Shown here in pieces: positions 23,289-35,014 of a stretch of 64,000 nucleotides of DNA (positions are counted from its first letter, which is position 1; each line of letters opens with the position of its first letter). Origin of the DNA: Strongylocentrotus droebachiensis. Taxonomy: Eukaryota > Echinodermata > Echinoidea > Camarodonta > Strongylocentrotidae. The DNA is taken from positions 310,001 through 374,000 of the forward strand of contig JAVYIG010000709.1 of the NCBI GenBank assembly GCA_035222895.1, in the 5' to 3' direction. Below the pieces are notes generated by a model. That model saw only the letters and a program-made list of their open reading frames with translations. It did not search any database and was not told the DNA's origin. Both the position numbers and the translations under genes were made by a program.

Positions 23289-24056
23289 ATGCCTTCTACG
23301 AGGAATTCCGGTAATGCCGAGAAGGCACAAGCTAAATTAGCCCCGTTAGTCACGTTTGAACAAATAACTGAGTTATTGCAGAATGAAGAATTCAACTCAG
23401 TTTTGTATAGGGTAGTCAACAAAGTTATTGATAAAATGATGCCCACCATCAAAGAGGAACTATCTAAAAGATTGGAGAAATGTGAAGGAGACATCTTTGA
23501 TCTTCAAGATGAAGTTAAACATCACAAAGAGACATGTGCTACTCTTCAGAGTGACCTGTCCAACAACCACCAGAAGATCAATCGTCTGGAGAACGAATTA
23601 GAAGACCTGCAACAGTACTCGAGGCGGAATAACTTTCGAATCTTCGGTGCCAAAGAATCTCCAAATGAATCGCCTGACAACATCGCTATTGACATTGTAC
23701 GCAATCATCTCAATGTCGACCTGACAGCTTCAGACATAGATCGCTGCCACCGTGTTGGTAAACCTAGTGGTCAGAGTAGCAAGCCGCGCCCCATCATCGT
23801 CAAACTCATTTCTCACCGGAAGAAGAGGGAAATTTTTAGTAATAAGAAAAATCTGAAGAAACAGAAGGAAACTAACTACAGAATTCACGAGGATCTTTCT
23901 GTCAAACGCTACAGCATTCTCTTAGCTGCACAGAAGTGTGACAAGCTTCAAGCCTGTTGGACAATCGATGGTAAGGTTTTTGCCAATGTTCCTGCCAGTA
24001 ATAACACAGTAGTGAGAAAACTCATTCCTAACAAGGAATTTTTAGAAACTTTGTGA
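23289..24056 (+). CDS. LINE ORF1 protein, L1-like nucleic-acid chaperone
   Basis: 255 codons from the ATG in MPSTRNSGNA; an upstream in-frame ATG at 23181 would add 36 residues but lies in sequence more like a leader. About residues 50-110 are heptad-like and charged (EELSKRLEKCEGDIFDLQDE), a predicted coiled coil. An RRM-like part follows: QYSRRNNFRIFG, DIDRCHRVGK and RPIIVKLISHRKKREIF, then a C-terminal part with YRIHEDLSVKR. This is the ORF1 (Transposase_22-type) layout, which binds LINE RNA in the retrotransposition particle. Intact. Confidence 0.85.
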   Translation: MPSTRNSGNAEKAQAKLAPLVTFEQITELLQNEEFNSVLYRVVNKVIDKMMPTIKEELSKRLEKCEGDIFDLQDEVKHHKETCATLQSDLSNNHQKINRLENELEDLQQYSRRNNFRIFGAKESPNESPDNIAIDIVRNHLNVDLTASDIDRCHRVGKPSGQSSKPRPIIVKLISHRKKREIFSNKKNLKKQKETNYRIHEDLSVKRYSILLAAQKCDKLQACWTIDGKVFANVPASNNTVVRKLIPNKEFLETL

Positions 24057-24370
24057 ATCGTCTCATACTTCCTGCTTTTATAAGTAGGCCTACACACCAA
24101 ACCCTAATAGAAAACTGATAGTACTTTGAATCTGTCATTTATGTAGTTTTAACTCTACACTTTTTATTCTCAATAAAAAATTATATTGTTATCTTGTTTC
24201 AATCCCATTGCCTTTGTGTATAATGATTTGTACATGCCAATTTATACTGGCCTTTACATAGTATATAACTAATGTTTTTTTTTATTTTTTCTTCTTCATT
24301 TTTGTAACTAATTAATTTAATATTTTGATATCCTATTTGTTAATAGCTTATCTAGTGGTACCTCTGTCCT

Positions 24371-24963
24371 ATGCCTCTCTCTGACTATTTTCATCAGAAT
24401 AATGCATCTTATCTATTAGAAAATCAATTTCAGGAATATATGAGTAATGTTGACAGCATGTCGACTTTCTCCAGCATTCATTTTAACTGTCGAAGCCTTA
24501 GGAAAAATTATGGTGGAATATTTGATTACATTGACACACTTTCACACAATTTTGATGTTGTTGGTTTAACTGAAACCTGGATAAATGAAAATGAAGATAT
24601 TTCTATATTCATACCAAAAAAGTATTCGTTTGTACATTATGGAAGACCGATGCGTCGAGGAGGTGGTGTTGGAGTTTTAGTGAACGAAAATATTAATTTT
24701 TTTCAAAGGCCAGATTTGTCATTTACTTGTGAAAGTCTTGAAATGGTGTTCATTGAAATTCCAAAAAAACGTGACAGAAATGTGCTAATTGGGGTTATTT
24801 ATAGACCACCTAATCAATCTATCAATTCTTTTCTGGAAGTAATAAGTCCTGTTTTGTCAAAAATTCTTAGAGAAAAAAAAGAATGTTATCTCTTGGGGGA
24901 TTATAATGTTGATCTTATGAAGTTGGATTCAACCCCAAACATAAATGATTTTCTTGAATTGAT
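24371..24963 (+). pseudogene. LINE ORF2, 5' part: APE-type endonuclease, interrupted
   Basis: About 197 codons of the endonuclease domain. Visible motifs are FNCRSLRKN, GLTETWIN (catalytic Glu), YRPPN and LLGDYNVDL (catalytic Asp/Asn). The frame is cut at DFLELM by the DNA transposon that starts at 24964 and then runs on into transposon sequence to a stop at 25090. The lengths on both sides (593 and 2377 bases, counting one target copy) add to a multiple of three, so the break is caused only by the insertion. The joined ORF2 would have 989 residues. Confidence 0.85.
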
Positions 24964-25154
24964 GGGTCATTTCACGTTAAGTGTACACTTTTTTTCTCAC
25001 TGGGGGTCAAAAATGAAAATTGTTGTTAGAGCAAAAGATGCACAGATTCTGAAAGTTTGGGGTATATGTCAGAAATGTGTAAAATTATAGAGCGTCAAGT
25101 CCATGTTTACATATAGAAATATTCGATTGAAATACAGTAACAAAAATAGGCGTT

Positions 25155-25920
25155 TGGAGAGGACATTTTGTTTAACAAAGAACACATCAGCTTTATTATA
25201 CCTGTAAATGGTATACACATAGTTTTCTGTACTTTTATATGCCTTTTTATACTTATCAGATGTTGATGCACTTATTTCCTATTCACTTAAGCCATATTTT
25301 GCCATAAAATTAGTGTATTTTATAGGAAACTGAATTATGGGGAGGTTGAATTTATTTAATGACATGAGAATTTCTTGTCCTTCTTCTTATATAGACTTCA
25401 AATTTGGTATACAGTGTTGCATTTATGTCTAAATTATTTGATGCTGTGTAAAAAAAAACAAGTGAATGCAAGTTTTAATCAAATATGAGCTTCCAAACTT
25501 AATTCATTGACGTGTTTTGGAGAGGACATTTGTTTAACAACAAATCTTAGCAATATGAACTCTTACTATATTAGTTGATATGTAAATTGCTATGCATCAT
25601 TCATTTCTAACATTTCTGTAAGAACATGCCAATAGATTATAGGAACATTATATGAGCCAAGTGACATATATTGGAGAGGATAAACTTCAAATTATTCACC
25701 ATCATTACAACTCCAACTTTATCTCAGAATATATGGCGTGAAAGTTTTGTTATTCATACATGTTTCATGTTATTTAAACAGTATTTTACAATAAAAACAA
25801 TACTGATATTGTCTATTGATACACCAGTTTTTATATACAAGTCTTATTATTTATTTTTTCTATAATCCAAACTCTCAAAGAGTGACTCGTTGATATACAT
25901 TGTATGTTATGGAGAGGACA
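25155..25920 (+). repeat. Subterminal GGAGAGGACA motifs, left part
   Basis: Copies near 25155-25176, 25518-25538, 25671-25688 (partial) and 25910-25932 read TGGAGAGGACATTTTGTTTAAC or close variants. Related copies lie near the right end of the same transposon. Iterated subterminal motifs are known as transposase binding sites in several DNA transposons; that role is inferred. Confidence 0.7.
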
Positions 25921-26216
25921 CTTTGTTTAACAGTGACATCTGAATGTTTAAATGCAATTTACTTTTTTTTGTAATCAATACATTCACCAGTCTTTATTTC
26001 ATATACCAAGTTAGATAACGCAATATAAGGTAGGAAATGTCCCGATACCATGCATATTGTCAATTAAACTAGTATTTATAGTGAGTAATAAGCAAAAAAA
26101 ACCATCTTACTTTAAATTCCTGCAAAAACAATATGAGAATATAGGTTTCCATAATTTGGTATAACTGATCAGAAAGTCCTAACTGATAAATGAATAACAG
26201 GTACTGTAACAAGTTA

Positions 26217-26370
26217 CTTGCTTGTCTTTAACAACTTTTTTTTTCTTAACAGATAACAAGGCACTTGCTTGTCTTTAACACAGTTCTTTTTTAAACAGAT
26301 AACAAAACAATTGTCTTTAACAACTTTTTTTTCTTCACAGATAACAAGGCACTTGCTTGTCTTTAACAAA
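26217..26370. repeat. Tandem repeat of ~58 bases inside the DNA transposon
   Basis: Three imperfect copies of a unit containing CTTGTCTTTAACAACTTTTT, then CACAGATAACAAGGCA. It has no coding value. Confidence 0.8.
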
Positions 26371-27844
26371 AAGTCTATACCTTCATATATTGACTGTTCT
26401 TGAGAAATTTTCAGATCAAATCTACACATCAGTGTCGTAAAGTGATATAGTTTTCTTTATATACTTTTAACTTTTTTGTTGCTATAAACCATCAACAGTG
26501 CTGGGATCATCAACATAAAATGTGTATCTATTACAAATATAATGTGTAGGTGATCCCCCCCCCCCCAAAAAAAAAAAAATAAATAAATAAATAAATAAAT
26601 AAAAAATTCTAAGTCCAATCATGAGATGCACTTATACCTGTAAATTTAATAACCACAAATGATACTTTTGAAAGCTGTGTAAGGAAATGCCCTCCTCATC
26701 TCAATATTGCATAGATGGGTCATTAGGTCGAAGACCAAAGGTCATTTTACCTATAAATTAAGCTTTCATTAGTTAAGCATTGGATACAGTGAGTATCAGT
26801 ATTGATAAATTAATTATTAAAAAAGAACATTCACATGCATCATGTACCGGTATATCATTTTAATTCAAGTATGATTTTTTTTTAATGAATATTGCAGCAA
26901 AGGAAATTGGTGTCTGTAAAAAATTAAAAAGTTTGTCAAAGTTTTTGAAAATCTTCAATAATCTTGGATCAACCATTTTGGCATTTAACTGATTTATTTG
27001 TTGCAAATTTATTTGTCCACCTTTTCCATTCCACCTCAAGACACATTGTCTCACTGTACTTATTATGTTCACTTGCCATTGTTAACATTTTAGATTAATG
27101 AATCATTCTTTTCTTTGTGTTTCCTTGATGTCTTGTGCCGATTCTTGCTGTAAAACGAACAATAGAGGGTGAAAACCTTCAATGTAATGTAACCAATTGA
27201 AAGAATTGAGAGCATGAATGTGTAATGAGGCTCAATTTCAATGTTGTCTGCAAGATTATAAGTTAAACGATCAATGATATTCAATCCATTTGAAAGAAAC
27301 TAGATTATTGCTCCCTTGAAAGCATATTTTTGGGGATATTCATTCCAAGTTGACATATTATAACATACATGTATGCCATAGAATATTGCCACAAACATGA
27401 CTACCGGTACCTATCACAATTTATATTAAATTGCAGTGACATATTCTGGCTTAATGCATCGTACAAATACATGCATAATATGTGATGCAAGTATTAAAGT
27501 CCTCTTCGAAATCTACATTCCAAATTGTGCATTAGTCCACCCTCCTTATTGTGTTGAAACAATATGCATCAGTGGACAAATTGTTAAATGTTGTAAAAAT
27601 TTAAATCATGGTCACTCAATAACTGTAATCTTTTGACTTATATTTGTCAAGGCTGCATAATTTGACCAACATCACACATGCTCATAAGTAAAAGTGGTGC
27701 ATTGCAGTTGGTCCAAGGAAAACACTGCTATGTGCATGCACTCCCATGCTCCAATGTATTGACTACATAAACATAGGGATGGATGTATATGGGGCAAAGG
27801 TCAGAGGATTTGTTTTCCCTACTTGAAGTGCCTGGTTAAAAAAA

Positions 27845-28590
27845 TGTGTCCTCTCCTTAACAACCTAATGGCATACATTATATTGCTACCAGGGTGGTAA
27901 ATGATTGCAATGATCAGTAGATTTTGTCAGTTACACACTTACAAATATTGCACTTTAAAATGTATTTAATATCAGACTATGTTGTGAGAATATTTCTGTC
28001 TTTGCATTCAGAAATTACCCAATTACATAGAGGAATTAATGAAAATCGATACCAAAATAAAATTATAGCTGTTGACATGATATTTAATGAATTCTTATAC
28101 TGAGTGGAACAACATATCAATGTTTTCTTACATGAAGGAAGTGATTATACTATAAAAAAATAATTGTTTCTGTACATTGTTAACAATGGGTAACTCTGTT
28201 ATGGAGAGGACATTCAGTTTAACATTGCATTAGTGTGAGATACTGACCATCTATAGATATGTAGATGGAAAATCACATTTCATGATATTAAATGGAGGCA
28301 TATTATTATTGTATACCAGTGCCATAGATAGTGCAAGCCTCAGTGCTTTAATATATGAAGAAAATACCTGTTATGGAGAGGACACACTTTTAACGGAAAA
28401 TAAAGTCATCAAATTAACCAAGCAATAAAATATATATCACATATTTTGTTCATTGATTTGAGACATGTCCTCATTTTCAAACATTCTGATGATTATTTAA
28501 ATAGAGTTTAGGCCCATATATATCATTTTAAGTCACTGCTGCTGGCCTCAATGTTATGGAGAGGACATGTTTTTTAATTTTAACGGAAAA
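27845..28590. repeat. Subterminal GGAGAGGACA motifs, right part
   Basis: One inverted copy (TGTCCTCTCCTTAAC) at about 27845-27863, and direct copies at about 28202-28222, 28374-28395 and 28557-28585, most followed by TTTAAC. Together with the left group this gives about eight sites in the 4 kb element. Confidence 0.7.
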
Positions 28591-28965
28591 GATGCCTTTT
28601 ACAAAAATATTCATCATTTTCACATTTATTGGTCAAATTTGGTCAAATAAGTTTTATGATGTTACATAGTGGCTGTGCTGACACTAAAACATTAAAATTT
28701 TACACAACTCTCAATAGATTCATGTAAGATATCAATGAACATTATCAAAATTATGAAATGAGAATCCCTTTTCCGTTAAAAATGCACTAAAAATGCTGAA
28801 ATTAACAGAAATAATGTTTGCAGTGTTATGAAAATTGAACTGTAGGTTGCTGTTGATAAGGTCCATCAAATAAAATGGCCAACATAAAATAATAATTGTT
28901 TAAAAGATGCCAAAATGGGGAAAACCCCATTTTTCAAAAAGTGTACACTTAACGTGAAATGACCC

Positions 28966-31346
28966 TGATGCTCTTAAATTGTTTTTATCCTGCCATTTTA
29001 AATCCAACAAGAATTACTACAGATACAGCATCACTTATTGATAACATTTTCTCAAATACTCGAGATAATATCTTGAAGACTGGAATTCTTTTGACTGATA
29101 TAACCGACCACCTGCCAATCTTTGTCACGATTTCTTGGAATGAACCTCTACACGAGTCACAGGAATCTTTTTACCGTAGGAAGATATCTGAACTTGGTAT
29201 ACAAATGTTCAGTGCAAATTTTCATGCAATAGATTTTAATGACTTTTATGATGAACCTAATATTAATGTAAAATATGATATATTTCTACAATCCTTTATG
29301 AAACTGTATAATGAATGCTTTCCTTTGAAGAAAGTCTATGTAAAAAGGAGTAGTTGCATTAGACCTTGGTTAACTAATGATTTGAGAAAGAGGTGTAAAA
29401 AGAAAAACAGGTTATATAAGAAATTCATTCTGAATCCATCTCCTTACCGTGAGAGCAATCATAAACACTTTAGAAATTCTTTGAACAACGACATTAGGCA
29501 TGCAAAGCAAGAATATTTTTATAAAAAATTCCATACTATAAAAAATGATATAAAAAAGACTTGGAAATACCTGAATGAAATCATAAAGCAAAAAAAGCAA
29601 AACAATAGTCCTGACTATATTATTAAAGATAACATAAAGATAACCAATAAACTTGAAATGTCAAAGGAATTTAATGAATATTTCAGTACAATCGGCAGTT
29701 CCATTGGGAATCAGTCGATACCTTTGCTGAGAACAGATTTTAAACATTATCTCACAGGCAATTATGTTAATTCTCTATTTCTTAAACCTGTTACTGAATC
29801 AGAAATAATTAATTGTGCTAAAGAATTGAAAGTGGGTAAAAGTGCGGGATACGATAATATAGATCCAACATTTGTTAAAAAGACCATATTTTTGTATACA
29901 AAGCATTTGTGTTGTCTTTTTAACGAATCCTTTATCTCTGGAACAATACCGGATCAACTAAAGATTGCCAAAGTAGTTCCTATATATAAAAGTAAGGGTA
30001 AAGAGTGTTTAGACAACTATCGACCAATATCTATCTTGCCAGTATTTTCCAAAATTTTAGAAAAACTTGTCTACAGAAGACTCATTGACTATATTGATAA
30101 AAATAATATATTGTTTTCAAAACAATTTGGATTCAGGCAGAAATATTCAACCTCGATGGCTTTAATAGAATTCATGAATTATGTATCCCGTGCCATAGAA
30201 AGCAAACTGGTTTCAATTGGTATCTTTCTTGATCTTTCTAAGGCTTTCGATAGTGTCAATCATTCATATTTGTTACAAAAACTTTCATTTTATGGTATTA
30301 GAGGTATTTCCTTGAATTGGTTTGAAAATTATTTGAATAATCGTAAACAATTTGTTATTATTGATCAACAGTCTTCTGATTTATGTAACATTGTGACTGG
30401 AATTCCTCAAGGGAGTATCCTTGGCCCCCCATTGTTTCTATTATTCATTAATGATCTTCATTATGCTTCTAGTAAACTGTCCTTTATATTATTTGCTGAT
30501 GACACAAATATGTTTTTGTCTGGTAAATCTGTTCAGCAACTGAATAGGGATTTGAAAACAGAATTGGAGAAGGTTTCATGCTGGTTTTATGCTAATAAAT
30601 TAAAGGTCAACATGACTAAAACTAATTATATGGTGTTTAAAGGTAGAAATATCAATTTCGATGTTGATGAATTACATGTGCAATTAAATGATGAATATTT
30701 ATCCAGAGTCTGTTCAACAAAATTTTTAGGAATATATGTAGATGAAGGCTTAAACTGGAAGACACATGTTAACCATATTGCCTCCAAGATTTCAAGTGCT
30801 ATAGGTATTCTTTATGTTGTACATAAATTATTTCCTTTGCCAATCTTATGTAACCTTTATAATACATTGCTGCTTCCTTACTTGTCGTATGCAAATATTG
30901 TTTGGGGCAACTGCTCAGTAACCCTTCTGAATAGACTTTTAGTTCTTCAAAAGAAAGCCATACGCTTGATAACCAAATCTTCCTACCGAGCACATACTGC
31001 ACCCCTATTTAAACGGATGAATATTTTAAATGTTAATTCTATATATATTATGCAGCTTGGTCAATTCATGTTCCAGTACAAACATAACAACTTGCCACCT
31101 GTCTTTGATGACCTTTTTATTCTGAACTCTTCTATTCATTCATATGCTACAAGAAATGCAAATAGTTTCCATATACCCATAGCTAGGACTCTTTTTTTAC
31201 AAAAACGGATACCCTTCAATGGACCTATGTTATGGAGTCATCTTCCACCTGACATCAAGCATTGTTCTTCATTGTATTCTTTTAAGGCTAAGTTAAGACT
31301 ATTCCTGTTAAGTAACCCATCCTTTACAACATTCACATATAGGTAG
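28966..31346 (+). pseudogene. LINE ORF2, 3' part: endonuclease end and reverse transcriptase
   Basis: The frame is open from the insertion site to a stop at 31346. It starts with the end of the endonuclease (SLIDNIFSN, TDHLPIF with the catalytic His). The reverse transcriptase blocks follow in order: KVGKSAGYDNIDP, KVVPIYKSKG, NYRPISILPVFSKILEK, KQFGFRQKYST, FLDLSKAFDSVNH, GIPQGSILGPPLFLLFINDL and FADDTNMF (about 30492), then LGIYVDEGLNWKTHV and LPYLSYANIVWG. All palm residues needed for catalysis are present. An ATG inside the transposon end gives an artificial start at 28959. As part of a split ORF it is non-functional in this copy. Confidence 0.9.
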
Positions 31347-31655
31347 ATGCAACCCCCCCCCCCTGTCTTTGATATTTTTCTCCCTCTTCTTTCTTGTTAT
31401 TGGTACCACCTCATAATTTTACCTTATATTTACTTTTAAGTTTTAATTATATATATTTTCTTAATTATTGGGGGTAGTCCTCGACAAATCATTTTTGATT
31501 TTTGACTACCCCTTCCACATTTGCTGATTTGTTTCTTTTTAAAACATACATTGTTCCAACTGTAATCGTTTTATATATATTGTACATGTTTTATTATTGT
31601 ATTGTATGTATGTATTTTATTCTATGTAGCTCCCTATGTTTTGCATTTGTGGAGA

Positions 31656-31661
31656 AATAAA
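31656..31661 (+). terminator. Polyadenylation hexamer of the LINE
   Basis: AATAAA about 17 bases before the repeated tail TTGAACATTGAACATT, consistent with the 3' end of the retrotransposon. Confidence 0.55.
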
Positions 31662-32175
31662 TTGAACATTGAACATTCTAGTTTGGAGCTGCCCAGTCAC
31701 ATGACTGCCAATAATTATATTTTAGAACTTCTAAACAAGTATATGACATTTGTACCGTCATTTTCGTTTACATTATAATTATATTCATTCTTCTTTCAGT
31801 CAAGTGGTGCTAGCTGCGCTGATGTGGCCATCACAGGTTTATACCATCCTTCCCTGTCTACTATTGCTTTTGTTTATATTCCAGTCCTGGTTAATAATTG
31901 AACACTTTTTGATCCCCCTTCATGTCACTTTCAATCCAATTTGAAACTCCTGCCACCCATCCTCTCCAAGCGCTATAGTTCTCCTTAGAACTATAAGCTA
32001 AGAAAGATAACCAATAGTCTTTTTCAAGACTACACCAACAGTCCTTTACAGGACTACACATCCTCAAGAAAGATTACCGAGAGTCCTTTTCAGGACTCCT
32101 CAATCCTCCCTCTCTCTCACATGGTGCATCCGCAAGCCTACTGTAAATTTAAATCAAGTTTACATATGAACTGAC

Positions 32176-32262
32176 CTGCACAGTCTGGTTTGTGAGCATG
32201 CCATCGATATCTCCAAAGAAGGTCGTGCAATCAGTGCACATGTCGCCACCAAGATGAGCATT
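32176..32262 (-). CDS. PSAP: Prosaposin-like exon 13: first half of SapB domain 4
   Basis: This exon is 87 bases (29 codons), phase 0 at both ends. It reads NAHLGGDMCTDCTTFFGDID and ends TNQTVQ before donor GTCAGT. It shows CxxC and an NQT sequon at the end of the first half. The acceptor is CTTCCAG. It is similar to exon 18. Confidence 0.9.
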
Positions 32263-32754
32263 CTGGAAGAAGAAATGTGAAAATTTCTTTTTCATGAAGT
32301 AAAGTTGCCACATCTGGGCCAGTTGATATAAAGGCTTGTTCAGATACGATATTATCTTAAAGTGTACTACGTTCTAAAAAACACAGCAGCTTTTCTGTGG
32401 GTGTTTTCCACGCCATAATTGTGCAAGACATGTAGTACTATCAAATTCTCATTGATTCAGTTAAATTTAACCCTTCATATTGAATGGAAATGTAAACAAT
32501 ACAATTTCTTGTTCACCTAAGGCTCAGATAACAAAAGAACGTTGGTAACTCGGTAATTCAGAAATTCGCTTAAATTGTGTTTCTTCTTGCATCATAGTAT
32601 TTTTATGGACTTATAACATTTCAACAAATAAACTTGTAACATTGCGATTTGCTCTTTTTGATAAAAGCAATTTTGCACAAGAAAGATAAGATTTATGAGG
32701 TTAAATCAACCTTTTCAAAGGTTACATTCACTTTGTCTTTATAGCGAAATTGCC

Positions 32755-33060
32755 CATCTCTAACCAGGGGTGATAGTGAGCACTAAACAAAAAATAGGTT
32801 TTTTGTTTTCCCCTTTACCACGCCCCCCTTGAGTAAAAAAAAAAAAGAGGATTCGCGGAGAAAAAAATGGCATCTAACAACATTCCCCAAATTTTTTCCC
32901 AAAATAGGGACAAAAATAGGGCAACATAGGGAAGATTAGAGAAAATAAGGATAAAATATGAAAGAAGAAAAAAATTGGTAAAAAAAAAAAAAAAAAAAAA
33001 TCGGGAAAAATTAAAAAAAATCGGGAAACCGATTTAAATCGGGTTTTTATCAGGCCTGTC
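32755..33060. repeat. Diverged A-rich dispersed repeat
   Basis: It starts CCAGGGGTGATAGTGAGC and ends with ATCGGGAAACCGATTTAAAT and a nearby AGGCCTG, with an A21 run inside. It looks like an old mobile element, but ends and class could not be fixed. The rest of 32263-33142 holds nothing recognised. Confidence 0.4.
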
Positions 33061-33142
33061 TAACAGCTTTTTTCAGTACGATAACGTAATGCAACACAAA
33101 ATACACATATAATATAAAATGTTAACACAATCATCTTCATAC

Positions 33143-33190
33143 CTGATCTGATGAGCAGAATCTGAACTCATGGCAGAAGGTATCTGGGTT
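33143..33190 (-). CDS. PSAP: Prosaposin-like exon 12: linker of SapB domain 3
   Basis: This exon is 48 bases (16 codons), phase 0 at both ends: NPDTFCHEFRFCSSDQ. The Cys-x5-Cys linker is present and the exon is the shortest of the linkers. The acceptor is CCTCCAG and the donor GTATGA. Confidence 0.85.
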
Positions 33191-33336
33191 CTGGAGGGAA
33201 AAAACAAGAAAAAAGAATAATATTAAACAATTTAGGTGAGTGTGTGTCGGAAGGGGGGGGGGGGCAACCTTGCAACATAGCAAACAGAAGCCTATGATCA
33301 AGTCTCATTTGAATGTTTGCTTTCCATCATTGCCAT

Positions 33337-33462
33337 GGAGGTGTTGTGGTATAGTAGTTCATTCATTTGGCTCTCATTCCAAGGGTTGAAGGTTTGAATC
33401 CAAGCCCAGCACTAACATCCTTTGGCAAGACATAAATCCACACTTGCCACTCTCCACCCAGG
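33337..33462 (+). mobile_element. tRNA-derived SINE, copy 2
   Basis: The same family as 21746-21875: TGGTATAGTAGTTCATTCAT, then a box-B-like GGTTTGAATCCAAGCC, then the shared tail GCACTAACATCCTTTGGCAA. Both copies are degenerate. Confidence 0.7.
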
Positions 33463-33732
33463 GGAGTGTTTCATAAAGACTAAGATCGACTTTAAGTTGG
33501 ACCTAACTATGGCAAGCTGTTCATGCCACTAGTTCCTCTAAACATTCCTGGCATTGGTTTCTCAAGGGAAGTATAAATCATGGTCACAAATCTACAGAAT
33601 TTACATTATTTGAAGTGAAAAATATTATCTAAAGATCAGCTATGACCGGGGTAATAATGCTTGAGCGCTAGGAACATCACAACATGCTATTTAAGAAGAA
33701 ACCTCCATTATTATCATTATTATAAAACCTAC

Positions 33733-33852
33733 CAAGTATGTAACGAGTGTAGCAATGATCTCCGGGGTGTAATGGTTCACTACATAGACGCAGAAAGGAG
33801 CAGCAGGACCGAGAGAATTACAAAGTTGGTCCAACCCCAGGACAATAGCGGA
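33733..33852 (-). CDS. PSAP: Prosaposin-like exon 11: second half of SapB domain 3
   Basis: This exon is 120 bases, exactly 40 codons, phase 0 at both ends. It begins SAIVLGLDQLCNSLGPAAPF, next residue Cys, so its Cys are ten residues apart, and it ends PEIIATLVTYL before donor GTAGGT. The acceptor is CTCTCTAG. Only the Cys spacing, length and the LVTYL-like end make it recognisable, so this domain is the most divergent in sequence. Confidence 0.85.
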
Positions 33853-33954
33853 CTAGAGAGTGATAATGAGAATAATAACAATTAATAATGATAATAAGAA
33901 GAATATAATGATGATGGTGATAATACTACTACTACTAAAAACAACAACAATACA

Positions 33955-34085
33955 ATAATAGTAAATAAAAGAAGGAGGAGAAGAAGAAGAAGAAGAAGGG
34001 GAAGTAGAGGAGGAAGAAGAAGAAAAAGAAGAAGAGGAAGAGAAAGAGAAAGAGAAAGAGGAAGAGGAAATGGAAAAGGAACAAG
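33955..34085. repeat. GAA/GGA-rich microsatellite
   Basis: An imperfect (GAA)n, (GAG)n and (AAAGAG)n tract in the intron between exons 10 and 11. Confidence 0.85.
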
Positions 34086-34110
34086 AACAAGAAAAACATC
34101 ATTGCAAAGA

Positions 34111-34350
34111 CTATCTATCTGAGTATCTTCTCCCGGTTCGCAGGTTGATTGCAACATCTCTCCATTTCATTCTATCTTCTGCCATTCTGGTGCACTCTTG
34201 CAGTTTTAGTCCACTCCAGTTCTTGACATTCTCTTCCCAGTTGATTCTGGGTCTCCCTCTAGGTCTACTTCCTTCCACTCTTCCTTCCAATACATCCTTT
34301 AAGAGGCTTTGGTGCCTTGCAAAGACTAATACTACTAATAACAACAACAA
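34111..34350 (-). pseudogene. Retrotransposon C-terminal fragment
   Basis: The minus-strand frame contains GRPRINWEENVKNWSGLKLQ and ECTRMAEDRMKWRDV. This resembles the conserved C-terminal tail of many endonuclease-reverse transcriptase proteins (GRPRxxWxDNIxxWxG...CxRxAxDRxxWR). Only about 80 residues survive, with no catalytic core. It is a transposon relic in the intron between exons 10 and 11. Confidence 0.7.
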
Positions 34351-34927
34351 TTCTACTGCTACTTCTACAACTATTAATAATATTAATATTGATAAAAGTT
34401 GGATTTATAAAAGGTTTTTCCCCCAAGATACAAAGTGCAGAAAATTACATGAATACAGCTCGAGCAGAGCATACATGTATTAGAGCTTCCATGAAGTCAA
34501 ACCAACAAAAGCAGTTCAGAAAAGAACTGTTTGTTTATCTTGCTGGAGTAGTTCTGAAAGAGGGTTATAGTAATAGTTTTCTTAATATAGACATAATTAT
34601 TATTATTAGTTTTGAATGCCGCATGGTAACCCATTACACAACTTTTCATAAAATTTGCTGTCAACTGATGTACTAATGCACTAAGGCTTAAAGGACAGAG
34701 TTAGAAAAATCTGCAAAGTTATCGCAGAAGAACTAAAAACCTTGTAGGGTTGGTGACACTATGAACATGCGGACAAAGAAAGCGGACAAAATATACAGTT
34801 CCTCATTCTACCCTCAACAATTGCAAATGGTAGACAAAGGAACATCCCTTCACTGCTATTATGTAAAAATGTGTAGAACAGGTGAATATGCATGTGACAC
34901 CTGTTCTACAGAAAAAAATCCTCTAAC

Positions 34928-35014
34928 CTGGATTGCTGAATTGCTCAACATGGTGTCGATGGTAGTCATGGTAGACTTGCATGTAGAGCACAGATCTAAA
35001 CCTTCACGATTTTT
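34928..35014 (-). CDS. PSAP: Prosaposin-like exon 10: first half of SapB domain 3
   Basis: This exon is 87 bases (29 codons), phase 0 at both ends: KNREGLDLCSTCKSTMTTID and so on to LSNSAIQ. CxxC is present; the sequon position reads NSA, so the glycosylation site is lost. The acceptor is TTTACAG and the donor GTTAGA. Confidence 0.87.

Larger units (their letters stand above)
24964..28965. mobile_element. 4.0 kb non-autonomous DNA transposon with 30-base TIRs
   Basis: The left end at 24964-24993 starts GGGTCATTTCACGTTAAGTG and is perfectly complementary to 28936-28965. The 4-base target TGAT is duplicated at 24960-24963 and 28966-28969. The element splits LINE ORF2, and removal of one target copy restores its frame. 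No transposase could be read inside, only short AT-rich ORFs. A 4-base duplication occurs in Sola, Ginger and Chapaev superfamilies; the TIR did not decide. It also contains several copies of a TGGAGAGGACA motif and a ~58-base tandem repeat. Confidence 0.93.
23150..31678 (+). mobile_element. Two-ORF non-LTR retrotransposon, split by a DNA transposon
   Basis: A near-complete LINE, opposite in orientation to the host gene. It has ORF1 (23289-24056) and ORF2 with APE endonuclease and reverse transcriptase, interrupted at 24964-28965. The 3' end has AATAAA at 31656-31661 and a short repeated tail (TTGAACATTGAACATT). The reverse transcriptase motifs and short repeated tail resemble the CR1/L2/Jockey group; the L1-like ORF1 leaves the clade open. 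The left end is not exactly placed. Except for the nested insertion both frames are open, so the copy looks young. Confidence 0.88.

Noticed and set aside
28959..28968. ATG start of the 795-codon reverse transcriptase frame
   Set aside because: The ATG lies in the right TIR of the nested transposon, so it is not the native start; ORF2 begins at 24371.
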